Shown here: piece by piece, positions 7,363 through 16,573 of the stretch | Numbering within the stretch: position 1 is the stretch's first letter | Layout: the number at the start of each line of letters is the position of its first letter | Assembly: GCA_027068795.1 (NCBI GenBank) | Contig: JAMOMB010000063.1 | Coordinates: forward strand, 1-43,456 | Length of the DNA: 43,456 bases | Source: Sedimenticola sp. | GTDB taxonomy: Bacteria; Pseudomonadota; Gammaproteobacteria; Chromatiales; Chromatiaceae | Direction of reading: 5' to 3' | Translations under genes and position numbers: made by a program | The notes under the pieces: generated by a model | What the model was told of the DNA's origin: nothing | The model's database searches: none | What the model saw: the letters and a program-made list of their open reading frames with translations, nothing else

Positions 7363-7377
7363 AGGCAAGGCAAGCCG

Positions 7378-7860
7378 CTATTGTCGGATGTCCACGATCA
7401 TATTATTCGAAACAGCATCAAATAAGTTGACCAAATCATTGTTATTCATGCGAATACACCCATGAGACACGGGTTGACCAAGAAGCGATTCCTGATCCGT
7501 TCCATGGATATAGATAAAGCGTCTGAGGGTATCACAATCTCCGCCCCGGTTTTTCCCCGGCTCCAACCCGCTCAACCACAGGATCCTCGTCAGCACCCAA
7601 TCCCGGTGCGGATATTCCCGTCCCAGTTCCGGGGTATAAATCTCTCCCGTGGGTCTGCGTCCGACAAAGACCGTGTTCAACGGGCATTTCTCACCAATCT
7701 TCAGGCGAATATGATGCTTTCCAAGGGGGGTGCAACCACTGCCGGCACGCATCCCCGGGCCATTTGCCGCAGTGGATACAGGATAGGCGACGAGCAGTTT
7801 TTCATCCTCCAGGAGCCGCAGCTCCTGGGTCGCCAGCCGCACCTGCAAATGCAGGCTCAT
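7378..7860 (-). CDS. YkuD-type L,D-transpeptidase family protein without signal peptide
   Basis: This 160-residue protein carries the L,D-transpeptidase catalytic motif: IHGTDQESLLGQPVSHGCIR, with His119, Ser132, His133, Gly134 and Cys135 the nucleophile. The N-terminal half (AYPVSTAANGPGMRAGSGCTPLGKHHI) also fits YkuD domains. Such enzymes normally cross-link or anchor peptidoglycan in the periplasm. This one starts directly with MSLHLQVRLATQELRLLEDE and has no signal peptide or membrane helix, so export is unexplained. The ATG at 7860 overlaps the CYTH gene stop as ATGA, which excludes the longer track start. Short leaderless homologues are common in gammaproteobacteria, and their substrate is not established to my knowledge. 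Confidence 0.85.
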   Translation of the reverse strand: MSLHLQVRLATQELRLLEDEKLLVAYPVSTAANGPGMRAGSGCTPLGKHHIRLKIGEKCPLNTVFVGRRPTGEIYTPELGREYPHRDWVLTRILWLSGLEPGKNRGGDCDTLRRFIYIHGTDQESLLGQPVSHGCIRMNNNDLVNLFDAVSNNMIVDIRQ

Positions 7861-8336
7861 GCATCTGCCTCCCAATAGCAATAGGGAAGCTTGCTCAGGT
7901 TGCTGTTGTAATAGCGCGCATCGGTTGAAATTTCCCGGCCCAGCCAGGCGGGACGCTGGAAGACTTCTTCCACCGAGGCCAATTCGATCTCGGCCACAAC
8001 CAACCCGCTGTTCTCACCGTGAAACTCATCCACTTCCCAACAATGATCTGCAACATGCAGGATATGGCGGGTTTTCTCTACAAGAGGGCGATGGGCGACC
8101 TTGTTCAACAGCTCCCGGGCATCGGCCATGGGAATGGGGTATTCGTATTCCAGACGATAGATTCCATCCCGGGTGCTTTTGATATTGATGTCCGCCTGAT
8201 CATTGCAGATGCGCACCCGCACCGATGACTGGGCATCATGGCTGAGATAGCCCTGGCGCATCTCCAGGGATTTCTCCACCTCATCTCTCCAGGCATCGGA
8301 TGAAAGCAGAAACTTTCTTTCGATCTCCACGCCCAT
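7857..8336 (-). CDS. CYTH domain protein (triphosphatase-like)
   Basis: This 159-residue protein belongs to the CYTH (CyaB/thiamine triphosphatase) superfamily, triphosphate tunnel enzymes that act on tripolyphosphate or nucleotide triphosphates with divalent metal. The signature EIERKFLL is at residues 4-11. Later charged strands follow the tunnel pattern: VRVRI, INIKS, YRLEYEYPIP, KTRHIL, WEVDEFHG and VVAEIEL. It is a single-domain form lacking the CHAD domain. The start lies 1 bp after the rlmD stop (TGACATG). The substrate cannot be deduced. It is coupled by an ATGA overlap to the downstream L,D-transpeptidase gene. Confidence 0.9.
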   Translation of the reverse strand: MGVEIERKFLLSSDAWRDEVEKSLEMRQGYLSHDAQSSVRVRICNDQADINIKSTRDGIYRLEYEYPIPMADARELLNKVAHRPLVEKTRHILHVADHCWEVDEFHGENSGLVVAEIELASVEEVFQRPAWLGREISTDARYYNSNLSKLPYCYWEADA

Positions 8337-8337
8337 G

Positions 8338-9669
8338 TCAGTCCTTTACAAACAGCGCAACGGATTCGACATGAGCCGTGTGCGGAAACATGTCCATGAC
8401 GCCCGCGGAAACCAGGCGATAACCCAGCTTGTTTACCAGTTCGGCTGCATCTCTGGCCAATGTTCCGGGATAGCAGGAGACATAGGCGATGCGCTCCGCC
8501 CCCATTCGCGGCAAATGGCCGAGCACTTCCCATGCCCCGCTGCGGGGCGGATCCAGCAGGACTTTGTTGAACTGCTGCCGCAACCAGGGCTCATGCTCCA
8601 GAGACTCATACAGGTTGGCCGCATGAAAACTGACGTTGTCCAGGCGGTTGCGCCGCGCATTGTCCCTGGCGCGGCCAACCAGCTCCTCTGCGCCTTCCAC
8701 GCCAGTCACCCTTCCCGCCCTGGTGGCCATGGGCAGGGTGAAGTTACCGACGCCGCAAAACAGATCCAGCACCTGATCCTGTTTTTCCAGGGCAAGGAGA
8801 TCAATGACCCGGCCAACCATCTGGCGGTTGATGCCGGTATTGACCTGGGTGAAATCCGTCGGCTGAAAATACAGCTCCAGCCCGAACTCAGGCAGCGCAT
8901 AATGCAGATCAGCCTCTTCATCCAGGGGTTTGACCGTATCCGGGCCGCCTTCTTGCAGATAGATGATGAAATCGTGATGGCGGGCGAATTCTCGCAGCTT
9001 TTCTCCGTCTGCATGCGTCAATGGCTCCAGGAGCCGAAAGATCAGCACACAGCGCAGATCATCCATCGCAACTTCAATTTGCGGAATGCGCGCCGCTATG
9101 GACAGGCTCCCGATCAGGGTGGACAACTCCCCAAGAGCCCGGCCAATCTTTGGATGCAATACCTCGCAACTGTCCATATCCGCAACAAAACTGGCGTTGC
9201 GTTCACGAAAACCCACCAGCACCCTTCCCTTCTTCAATACCTGCTTTACTCCCAGGCGCGCCTTGCGGCGGTACCCCCAGGGCGTCTTGTTTGTCAGGGG
9301 CGGCAGGATTTCTTCCGGCATGATCTTGCCGATGCGGGAAAAGGCATCCAGCAGGGTTTGTTGCTTGTACTGGATTTGCGCGGCGGCCCGCAGGTGTTGC
9401 AGGCTACAGCCTCCACACAGGCCAAAGTGCGCACATTCCGGCGTTACCCGCTGTTCACTGGCTTCCAGCACTGCCACGACTTCTCCCTCGTCATGGCTTT
9501 TCCGTTTGCCGGTATAGCGGAACAGAACGCGCTCGTCCGGCAAGGCGCCATGAATGAAGGTCGCCTTGCCATCGATTCTCGCCACACCGCGCCCATCGTG
9601 GCTCAACGACGCAATTTGTGCTTCAACCGGATCCTGGGGCAGCTTCTGCTTGCGCCGTCTGCGCGCCAT
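8338..9669 (-). CDS. rlmD: 23S rRNA (uracil-1939-C5)-methyltransferase RlmD
   Basis: This 443-residue SAM-dependent methyltransferase forms 5-methyluridine at position 1939 of 23S rRNA (RumA/RlmD group). The N-terminus is a basic stretch followed by a TRAM-like domain (IASLSHDGRGVARIDGKATF). An iron-sulfur cluster motif is visible as PECAHFGLCGGCSLQHL with a further cysteine downstream. The methyltransferase core has LDLFCGVGNFTLPMA for SAM binding, LLDPPRSGA, and the catalytic cysteine in IAYVSCYPGTLARD. ATG at 9669 lies 1 bp after the cysM stop (TGACATG), so the track extension to 9732 is not used. cysM-rlmD adjacency near barA/gacS is also found in pseudomonads. Confidence 0.95.
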   Translation of the reverse strand: MARRRRKQKLPQDPVEAQIASLSHDGRGVARIDGKATFIHGALPDERVLFRYTGKRKSHDEGEVVAVLEASEQRVTPECAHFGLCGGCSLQHLRAAAQIQYKQQTLLDAFSRIGKIMPEEILPPLTNKTPWGYRRKARLGVKQVLKKGRVLVGFRERNASFVADMDSCEVLHPKIGRALGELSTLIGSLSIAARIPQIEVAMDDLRCVLIFRLLEPLTHADGEKLREFARHHDFIIYLQEGGPDTVKPLDEEADLHYALPEFGLELYFQPTDFTQVNTGINRQMVGRVIDLLALEKQDQVLDLFCGVGNFTLPMATRAGRVTGVEGAEELVGRARDNARRNRLDNVSFHAANLYESLEHEPWLRQQFNKVLLDPPRSGAWEVLGHLPRMGAERIAYVSCYPGTLARDAAELVNKLGYRLVSAGVMDMFPHTAHVESVALFVKD

Positions 9670-9670
9670 G

Positions 9671-10570
9671 TCAATGCCGACCCGGGTCAAAGATGCCGGT
9701 GGACAAATAGCGGTCGCCGCGGTCGCAGACAATGGCTACCAGCATGGCGTCTTCCAGCTCAAGGGAAAGCCGGAGCATGGCGGCAACCGCCCCTCCGGAA
9801 GATACGCCACAGAAGATGCCTTCCTCCGCCGCCAGCCTGCGCGTAATCTCTTCCGCCTCCTCCTGGGACACGTCCATTTCCCGGTCCACCAAGGAGGGAT
9901 CGAAGATGCCGGGCAGATATTCCTTCGGCCAGCGGCGAATGCCGGGAATCTGCGCGCCCTCTTCCGGCTGTACGCCAATGATCTGCACACCGCGGTTCTG
10001 TTCCCTGAGAAACCGGGAAACGCCTACAATGGTGCCCGTGGTGCCCATGGCGCTGACAAAATGGGTGACGCCCCCGGCGGTGTCCCGCCACAGTTCCGGT
10101 CCGGTGCCAAGGTAGTGGGCAAGGGGATTGTCCGGGTTGTCGAACTGATTCAGCAGCTTTCCCTGTCCCCTGGCCTGCATCTCGATGGCCAGATCCCGCG
10201 CCCCTTCCATGCTTTCTTCCTCACTCACCAGAATCAGCTCGGCGCCATATGCCGCCATCGCCGCCTTGCGCTCCATGCTCATATTGTCCGGCATGACAAG
10301 CTTGATGGGATACCCTTTTATGGCCGCCACCATGGCCAGGGCAATGCCTGTATTGCCGCTGGTCGCTTCGATCAAAGTATCTCCGGGACGGATCTCGCCC
10401 CGCTGCTCGGCCTGCTCGATCATAAACAGGGCAGGACGATCTTTCACCGATCCGGCAGGGTTGTTTCCTTCCAGCTTCACCAATAGCGTATTGCTGGTAC
10501 GACCGGGCAGGCGCTGCAGCCTCACCAGCGGAGTATTTCCAATCGTGGAAGAAAGGGTCTGAAATTTCAT
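9671..10570 (-). CDS. cysM: Cysteine synthase B
   Basis: This 299-residue PLP enzyme makes cysteine from O-acetylserine and sulfide or thiosulfate. The PLP lysine is K43 in NPAGSVKDRPA, and the substrate loop is EATSGNTGIALA. The phosphate-binding loop and C-terminal part are VSAMGTTGTIVGV and GVSSGGAVAA. The relatively short length and the GIRRWPKEYLPGIFD stretch fit CysM rather than CysK. The first ATG is used. It is the first gene of a leftward series with rlmD and the CYTH gene, and diverges from barA across about 200 bp. A TAAAAT-like -10 may lie near 10609, but I could not find a good -35. Confidence 0.95.
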   Translation of the reverse strand: MKFQTLSSTIGNTPLVRLQRLPGRTSNTLLVKLEGNNPAGSVKDRPALFMIEQAEQRGEIRPGDTLIEATSGNTGIALAMVAAIKGYPIKLVMPDNMSMERKAAMAAYGAELILVSEEESMEGARDLAIEMQARGQGKLLNQFDNPDNPLAHYLGTGPELWRDTAGGVTHFVSAMGTTGTIVGVSRFLREQNRGVQIIGVQPEEGAQIPGIRRWPKEYLPGIFDPSLVDREMDVSQEEAEEITRRLAAEEGIFCGVSSGGAVAAMLRLSLELEDAMLVAIVCDRGDRYLSTGIFDPGRH

Positions 10571-10698
10571 GATTTATTTGCGATAAATGGCGTCGGTTCG
10601 TATTTTACCGCGCCTGGCGCAGATAGGAACCGCCTTTTGCATAGACGCGGGCTTTCCGATTCCCTCCGCCATTGCATCCATGCATTTTTCTGCAACAG

Positions 10699-10727
10699 TT
10701 CAAGAATGCTCTCCAAGTTGCTATAGT
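10699..10727 (+). promoter_or_regulatory. Candidate barA promoter
   Basis: TTCAAG (10699-10704) and TATAGT (10722-10727) are separated by 17 bp. The -10 matches 5 of 6 consensus bases; the -35 is weak. It would start transcription near 10734, leaving a leader of about 38 nt that contains AAGGAGG. Confidence 0.45.
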
Positions 10728-10771
10728 AATTGCCAATTATTCCAAGGAGGAGCAGTTGGCGAGACAGGCCG

Positions 10772-13522
10772 ATGCGGAACATCCGACAACAAATTCTCTT
10801 TATCGCCCTGCTGCCGGCACTGCTGCTCATTGCGGTGCTGTCCGTGTACTTGCTGCTTACCCGCCTGGAAGATCTGGAGCGGCAATTTTACGCCCGGGGC
10901 AAAGTGCTTGCCGGACAACTGGCGACCGCCTCCATCAACGGCGTTTTGTCCAACAAGCACAATACGCTGGCTATGCTGGCCGAAGAAACACGTCATTTGC
11001 ACCCGGACATTCTCGGTATCAAGGTGCTGGATTCCCACGGCCTGGTTCTACTCCAGACCGGTGAGGATTCCACTCCGGAACCTTCCATCGACAACCTGTT
11101 CGAGGCAACCATCACAACTGCCTATGATTTGCAGGGCATCTATCATTACTTCCCGGATCAACCGGTGCCGCAGCCGGAAAACGGCCACTTGGATCTGGGA
11201 AAGGTCCTGCTTTGGCTCGATCCTGCCCCCATGCTGGGAAAAAAGCGGGACATCATCGCCACCACATTGGTGCTTACCCTTTTGGGCCTGCTGCTGACCG
11301 CCCTGCTGGCCCTGTTCCTCAGCAAGCGCCTGGCAAAACCACTGGAAGAACTCACCCGCGCCGCCCGCAATCTACGCAAGGGGAAATTGGACACCCGGGT
11401 AAAAGTCGACGCCAGCGGAGAGATCGGCGAGTTGCAGGCGGCTTTCAACGAGATGGCGGACGAGATCAGCATCGCCAGCGAAAACCTGCACGCCCAGGTT
11501 GACCAGGCAACCATCGAACTGCAGGAAAGCATGGAGATACTCGAGATCAGAAATGTGGAACTGGATCTGGCGCGCAAGAGAGCCGTGGAAGCAAGCCGCA
11601 TAAAATCGGAATTCCTCGCCAATATGAGCCATGAAATCCGCACCCCCATGAACGGCATTCTCGGTTTTACCAACCTGCTGCGCAATACCCGGCTGGACAG
11701 AACGCAAACCGAGTACCTGGATACGATAAAGATATCCGCAAACAACCTGTTGATGATCATCAACGACATCCTGGACCTGTCCAAACTCGAAGCAGGCAAG
11801 CTGGTTCTCGAAAACCGCAGCTTTTCCCTGCGCCAGTGCCTGCACAACGCCATCTCCCTGCTGGCGCCCATGGCTCATCAGAAACAACTGGAGCTGATTC
11901 CCCTTATCTACAACGACGTACCCGATTATTTGCAGGGCGACCCCACGCGAATCGCCCAGATCATAACCAATCTGGTCAACAACGCCATCAAGTTTACGGA
12001 TGAAGGGGAGGTGGTGCTGCGCGTGATGGTTGAAGCGGAAAGCGAAACCAAGGTGGTTCTCAAGGTGTCCGTCACCGATACAGGCATCGGCATTCCGGAA
12101 GAGGAGCAAACCGAGATATTCTCCGCATTTTCCCAGGGAAAAACCTACAGTGCAAAAACCACCGGCGGTACGGGCTTGGGCCTGAACATCTGCAAGCGGC
12201 TGGTGGAAGCCATGCACGGATCCATATCCGTGCACAGCAGCCCCAACAAGGGCAGTTGCTTCGAATTTCATATTGAGCTGAGAAAAGATGCTCCGCCTGT
12301 TGCGGCCATTGACAGCAGCAGCCTGCTTTCCGGCCGGAATATCTGGGTGGTGGAGCCAAACCCCGTCTATCAAACCGCACTGAGAAACATGCTGTCTGAC
12401 CTTGGAGTGGCGGGGCATGAATATTCCAGCTATCAACATGTAATCGAGGCATTGAAGCAAAGCGAAACACCCGAGCTGATTATTCTCGCGGTAGCGGCCA
12501 GGGAATTTGCCGATGAAGCCGTGGCGGAGAAAATCGAAATCATCATCGAGTACTCGACAGCACCGGTGCTGGTTCTTCTGGGTAGCTCCGCCCAGGAGGA
12601 TAGCAATCACGTTCTGGATCTGGGAGCCGCCCGTTGCCTGAGCAAACCCATCAAACCCGGTGTTCTGGCCCAGGCGATAAACGATGTCCTGTTGTCCGAC
12701 AACGACATAGAGGAATCGGATCTTGCGGCCCAACCCCCCTCCTACCCGGCAAACTGGCTTGCCGGCACAAGAGTGCTGGTGGCGGATGACAACGCCATAA
12801 ACCGAAAACTAATGGAGAGCCTGCTGCACAACCATGCAGCAACAGTTATCTGCGCGGAAGATGGCAGGCAGGCTGTGGAAGCCGTGAAGGCGGGGGAAAT
12901 CGATATTGCGCTCATTGATATACATATGCCAATCCTGAACGGCTTTGGCGCTGCCGAGCAAATCCGGCAGCTTCCCCATGGGGAAAATCTTCCCCTGGTT
13001 GCCATGACAGCGGACGCCATGGGCAGAAACCGCACGGAAATCAAACACAGCGGTTTTAGCGCCCACCTGATCAAGCCCATAGAGGAAGAGGAACTGCTCT
13101 CCACCATCGCCGGATTTCTGCACAAGGAATTTTCTGGCGCCTTTGTACACCCACACGGTCAACAAAGTACGCACAGAAGCAGGCAGGAGCTTCCCGTCTA
13201 TGACCGGCACCAGGCCATGCGCATCACGGGCAATTCACCGAATATCGCCGCAACCATGCTCAATCAATTGATGGACATACTTCCTTCCAGCATGGACGAG
13301 ATTTCCCGCCTCGTTGGCGAAAAGGACTGGCAAGCCTTATGGCAGAGCATCCACAAATTGCAAGGCGCGGTGGCCGTATGCGCTGTTCCGGCGTTTTCCG
13401 CAGCCCTGAACCGCCTGCAACTGGCAGTGCAAAACGAAAATGCCGATGCGACAGAAAGCGAGCTGAAGGAAGCCCGGTCAGAAATGCAGCGTCTGATTCA
13501 TTATCATGCGGAAGCGCAATGA
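10772..13522 (+). CDS. barA: Hybrid sensor kinase BarA/GacS
   Basis: This 916-residue inner-membrane tripartite kinase would phosphorylate a UvrY/GacA-type regulator. TM1 is at about residues 7-30, a periplasmic domain at 31-160, TM2 at 161-184 and HAMP at 186-238, followed by a coiled coil. The HisKA motif [15 protein letters not shown] has His287. The HATPase shows [19 protein letters not shown] and GTGLGLNI. Next is a receiver-like segment ([15 protein letters not shown]) without a phospho-acceptor aspartate. A true receiver ([13 protein letters not shown], Asp716 in LIDIHMPI) and an HPt domain (His861 in [11 protein letters not shown]) complete the relay. E. coli BarA has nearly identical length and positions. 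ATG at 10772 is the only sensible start, though the strong AAGGAGG lies 22 nt upstream. Its tail overlaps pdxJ. Confidence 0.95.
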   Translation: MRNIRQQILFIALLPALLLIAVLSVYLLLTRLEDLERQFYARGKVLAGQLATASINGVLSNKHNTLAMLAEETRHLHPDILGIKVLDSHGLVLLQTGEDSTPEPSIDNLFEATITTAYDLQGIYHYFPDQPVPQPENGHLDLGKVLLWLDPAPMLGKKRDIIATTLVLTLLGLLLTALLALFLSKRLAKPLEELTRAARNLRKGKLDTRVKVDASGEIGELQAAFNEMADEISIASENLHAQVDQATIELQESMEILEIRNVELDLARKRAVEASRIKSEFLANMSHEIRTPMNGILGFTNLLRNTRLDRTQTEYLDTIKISANNLLMIINDILDLSKLEAGKLVLENRSFSLRQCLHNAISLLAPMAHQKQLELIPLIYNDVPDYLQGDPTRIAQIITNLVNNAIKFTDEGEVVLRVMVEAESETKVVLKVSVTDTGIGIPEEEQTEIFSAFSQGKTYSAKTTGGTGLGLNICKRLVEAMHGSISVHSSPNKGSCFEFHIELRKDAPPVAAIDSSSLLSGRNIWVVEPNPVYQTALRNMLSDLGVAGHEYSSYQHVIEALKQSETPELIILAVAAREFADEAVAEKIEIIIEYSTAPVLVLLGSSAQEDSNHVLDLGAARCLSKPIKPGVLAQAINDVLLSDNDIEESDLAAQPPSYPANWLAGTRVLVADDNAINRKLMESLLHNHAATVICAEDGRQAVEAVKAGEIDIALIDIHMPILNGFGAAEQIRQLPHGENLPLVAMTADAMGRNRTEIKHSGFSAHLIKPIEEEELLSTIAGFLHKEFSGAFVHPHGQQSTHRSRQELPVYDRHQAMRITGNSPNIAATMLNQLMDILPSSMDEISRLVGEKDWQALWQSIHKLQGAVAVCAVPAFSAALNRLQLAVQNENADATESELKEARSEMQRLIHYHAEAQ

Positions 13523-14238
13523 ATGAGGCGCTTCATTTCCCGAACCGCCTCCTCCAGGCCGGTGAATACCGCCCGGGAAACGATGGCGTGGCCAATATTG
13601 AGTTCCCGTACGCCTTCAATAGCGGCAATCTCCACAACATTATGGTAGTCCAGACCATGACCTGCATTCACCTGCAACCCGAATGATTCGCCAAGCTTTA
13701 CGGCTTCTACGATTTTGCTCAGTTCCCGCGCCCGTTTTTCCGGGTTTTCCGCATCCGCAAAATGTCCGGTATGAATCTCTACCACTGGCGCCCCGATCTT
13801 CGCTGCCGCCTCCAACTGCCTGGGATCCGCATCAATGAAAAGCGATACCCGGACATCTGCTTTCGCCAGCCGCGCGCAATACGCTTGCAGGCGCGGAACA
13901 TCGGCAGCTGCATTCAACCCGCCTTCAGTTGTCAGCTCTTCCCGCCGTTCCGGCACCAGGCAACAATCTGCGGGCCGTATGCCTGTGGCGATAGCCAGCA
14001 TTTCATCCGTCGCCGCCATCTCCAGGTTCATGCGTGTTTGAATGATGTCTTTCAGGAATTCCACGTCCCTGTCCTGGATATGCCGCCGATCTTCCCGCAA
14101 ATGCAGGGTAATGGCATCCGCCCCGGCCTGTTCGGCAATCAGGGCGGCCTGAACCGGATCCGGATAAGGCGTGCCTCGTGCCTGACGCAGTGTGGCCACA
14201 TGGTCGATATTGACACCGAGTAGTTTTCCCTGGTGCAT
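13504..14238 (-). CDS. pdxJ: Pyridoxine 5'-phosphate synthase
   Basis: This 244-residue TIM-barrel enzyme condenses 1-deoxyxylulose 5-phosphate with 3-amino-2-oxopropyl phosphate to give pyridoxine 5'-phosphate. Typical segments are [92 protein letters not shown] and [18 protein letters not shown] lies about 8 nt before the ATG. It is the last gene of the lepA-to-pdxJ run, 39 bp after recO. Its 3' end overlaps the convergent barA coding end by 19 nt. Confidence 0.96.
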   Translation of the reverse strand: MHQGKLLGVNIDHVATLRQARGTPYPDPVQAALIAEQAGADAITLHLREDRRHIQDRDVEFLKDIIQTRMNLEMAATDEMLAIATGIRPADCCLVPERREELTTEGGLNAAADVPRLQAYCARLAKADVRVSLFIDADPRQLEAAAKIGAPVVEIHTGHFADAENPEKRARELSKIVEAVKLGESFGLQVNAGHGLDYHNVVEIAAIEGVRELNIGHAIVSRAVFTGLEEAVREMKRLIHCASA

Positions 14239-14277
14239 ACTGGATACCCTCCAATTAATTGATAGGAATCTGTGGAT

Positions 14278-15003
14278 TCAGCCTGGTGTATAGAAAAATT
14301 CCCGGCTCTTCAATGGTCTGTCACCCAGATAAAAGCCCAGTATATGCCGCATCAGCTCCCTGGCTTCCCGACTCTGGCGCACATCCAGCGCCTGCTGCCG
14401 GGCCAGCGCCATCAGCGTATCCCCTTGGGCCAGAAACCCCGCCTCCTGCGGCACTCTTCGCAGCCCTGTCTCTGATTCATAGTGGTAGTACGCCTGCGCA
14501 CTGACCGCCACGCCGGACTGGCCTTCATGCAGCAGATCCACGCCATAGCCAAGGGTTTGCAGCAGTTCCAGCTCAAAGCAGCGAAGCGGCAAATCCAGCG
14601 CCAAACCATCGCCCAGGCTCTCGATGGTCTTTTCATAGCTGCGAAACAGTTCCGGCATGGGTTCATATTGATCCACCAGCCGGATGAGCAGTTCGTTCAG
14701 GTAAAACCCGCTGAACAACGCCTTGCCCCGGGGAAGCACATAGCAGGAACGGTTTTCCACCTGCTTCAGATTGGCGATCCTGCCTCTTCCGGACCAGGTG
14801 ATCAACAGGGGATTGAAGGGCTGTAACATACCCCGCCTGGTACTTTTGGCGGCTGCTCCGCCACGCACCATGAGAGGAATCCTGCCTGCAGAACAGCTAA
14901 ACATATCCACCAACAGGTGGTGCTCGCCATATTTGCGGGAGTGCAGAACATAGGCGGGAGTCAGCTCATCAGACAATACGGGATCATCAAACTTATTCGG
15001 CAT
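14278..15003 (-). CDS. recO: DNA repair protein RecO
   Basis: This 241-residue recombination mediator helps RecR load RecA on SSB-coated gaps and anneals single strands. The N-terminal OB-fold is seen in PAYVLHSRKYGEHHLLVDMF and RIPLMVRGGAAAKSTRRGML. The central helical part has SCYVLPRGKALFSGFYLNEL, and the C-terminal domain includes ELELLQTLGYGVDLL. The zinc-finger cysteines found in some RecO proteins are absent, as in enteric RecO. The start overlaps the end of era by 11 nt. era-recO-pdxJ is a conserved gammaproteobacterial operon end. Confidence 0.95.
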   Translation of the reverse strand: MPNKFDDPVLSDELTPAYVLHSRKYGEHHLLVDMFSCSAGRIPLMVRGGAAAKSTRRGMLQPFNPLLITWSGRGRIANLKQVENRSCYVLPRGKALFSGFYLNELLIRLVDQYEPMPELFRSYEKTIESLGDGLALDLPLRCFELELLQTLGYGVDLLHEGQSGVAVSAQAYYHYESETGLRRVPQEAGFLAQGDTLMALARQQALDVRQSREARELMRHILGFYLGDRPLKSREFFYTPG

Positions 15004-15880
15004 ATCCCAAACGGCTCAGGCTGGCCTGGTCGGCAGACCAGCTCTTCTTCACCTTCACCCACAGACGCAGGTAAACTTTGGTCTGGAAAAAATCTTCCAG
15101 CTGTTTACGCGCTTCCGTCGCAGTTTCCTTGAGCGCCAGGCCGCCCTTTCCCACCAGGATGCCCTTTTGGTTGTCGCGTTCTACCCAGATAATGGCCCCA
15201 ATACGATAGATATGGGGCTGCGCATCGAATTCCTCGATTTCAACCGTCGCGGAATAAGGCAGTTCCTTGTGGTAGCGCCTGGTTATCTGCTCCCGTATCA
15301 GTTCCGCGGCGAAAAACCGTTCCGGACGGTCGGTAATTTGCTCCTCGGGATAAAAGTTTTCCCCTTCCGGCAACAACGCCAGAATCACCTGTTGCAATTG
15401 ATCACAGTTGTCCCCCGTGCGGGCGGAAACAGGGATCACGCTGGTCAGGCCGGTTCGCTGCGTAAGTTCGGCGAGTATGGGCAGGAGTTCTTCACGACGA
15501 GGAATGGTATCAATCTTGTTCACGACCAGAATTGCCGGAAGCCCGCTGTTTTCAATCCGCTGCAAAACCATTTCGTCTTCTTCTGTCCAGTATTTGCTAT
15601 CGACGACGAATACCGCAAGATCCACCCCGGACAAGGCGCTGGTGGCGGTTCTGTTCAGGTAGCGGTTCATGGCCTTGTTGCCACGCTGATGGATGCCTGG
15701 CGTATCGATATAGACGATCTGCCCCTCATCCAGGGTGTTGATGCCCAGTATGCTGTGGCGCGTAGTTTGGGGCTTGTGCGAGGTAATCGCCAGCTTTTGG
15801 CCAAGCAGATGATTCAGCAAGGTGGACTTGCCGACATTTGGACGCCCGACCAGGGCCACATGTCCCGCACGATGCTTCAC
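14993..15880 (-). CDS. era: GTPase Era
   Basis: This 295-residue GTPase acts in 16S rRNA maturation and 30S assembly. G motifs are GRPNVGKST (residues 12-20), DTPGIH and NKID. The C-terminal KH RNA-binding domain contains KGILVGKGGLALKETATEAR. The track ORF has no plausible start until GTG at 15880. That codon overlaps the rnc stop as GTGA and gives MKHRAGHVALVGRPNVGKST, matching family N-termini. The upstream 37 residues in the track are a shadow of rnc. The coupling of rnc and era is conserved across bacteria. Confidence 0.96.
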   Translation of the reverse strand: MKHRAGHVALVGRPNVGKSTLLNHLLGQKLAITSHKPQTTRHSILGINTLDEGQIVYIDTPGIHQRGNKAMNRYLNRTATSALSGVDLAVFVVDSKYWTEEDEMVLQRIENSGLPAILVVNKIDTIPRREELLPILAELTQRTGLTSVIPVSARTGDNCDQLQQVILALLPEGENFYPEEQITDRPERFFAAELIREQITRRYHKELPYSATVEIEEFDAQPHIYRIGAIIWVERDNQKGILVGKGGLALKETATEARKQLEDFFQTKVYLRLWVKVKKSWSADQASLSRLGYAE

Positions 15881-16557
15881 GAATCCGATGCTCCGGTTTT
15901 GGCAAGCGCCCTGTAAGCGGCCTGCTGTTCCGCCTTGCGTCTGCTCGCTCCCTCTCCCTGCTCGGTGACGCCAAGACTCTCCACCCGGCATTCGACGACA
16001 AAGCGCTGCTCATGGGCGCTGCCCTCTATAGAGACGACCTGATATACGGGGAGTGATTTCCCTTGCGCCTGAAGATATTCCTGCAACCGGGTTTTTGCAT
16101 CCTTGGGTTGCGCTTCCGGTGAGATTTCCAGAATTTCCTTGCGCAAGATACGGCGAACCAGCGCCCGCGCCGATTCCATATCTGCATCCACGAATACGGC
16201 AGCGATGATGGCTTCCACCGCATCCGACAAAATGGAGTCTCTGCTCTGGCCGCCACTGCGCAGCTCTCCCGCGCCCAGAACCAGATAGTCTCCCAGTTCC
16301 AGCCGCCTGGCCACGGCCGCCAGGGTTTCTCTTTTGACCAGCTGGGCCCGCGCCCTGCTCAGCTCTCCCTCACTGGCGTTGGGGTGCTCTCGATACAGGT
16401 TTTCGGCAATCTCGAACCCCAGGATCGCATCGCCCAGAAACTCCAGCCGCTCATTGTTCCTGGCTCCGGCGCTACGATGGGTGAGCGACTGGACAAGCAG
16501 GCTTTCATCCCGGAACTCATACCCAAGGTTACGCTGCAAACGCTTGAGATCTAACAC
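15877..16557 (-). CDS. rnc: Ribonuclease III
   Basis: This 226-residue endoribonuclease cleaves double-stranded RNA, including the rRNA precursor. The RNase III signature is NNERLEFLGDAILGFEIAE, and the second metal-site region is DSILSDAVEAIIAAVFVD. A double-stranded RNA-binding domain runs from about residue 155 (AKTRLQEYLQAQGKSLPVY) to RRKAEQQAAYRALAKTG. The first codon is GTG at 16557, with GGCAGG immediately upstream and GGAA a little further. Length matches E. coli RNase III (226 residues). It is preceded by the DUF4845 gene and followed by era. Confidence 0.96.
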   Translation of the reverse strand: MLDLKRLQRNLGYEFRDESLLVQSLTHRSAGARNNERLEFLGDAILGFEIAENLYREHPNASEGELSRARAQLVKRETLAAVARRLELGDYLVLGAGELRSGGQSRDSILSDAVEAIIAAVFVDADMESARALVRRILRKEILEISPEAQPKDAKTRLQEYLQAQGKSLPVYQVVSIEGSAHEQRFVVECRVESLGVTEQGEGASRRKAEQQAAYRALAKTGASDS

Positions 16558-16573
16558 CCTGCCGGTTCCATAT

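Noticed and set aside
10756-11064. TTG-initiated frame 5 nt after AAGGAGG upstream of barA
   Set aside because: This frame is a shadow of barA with no recognisable protein; the strong ribosome-binding site alone does not make it a gene.
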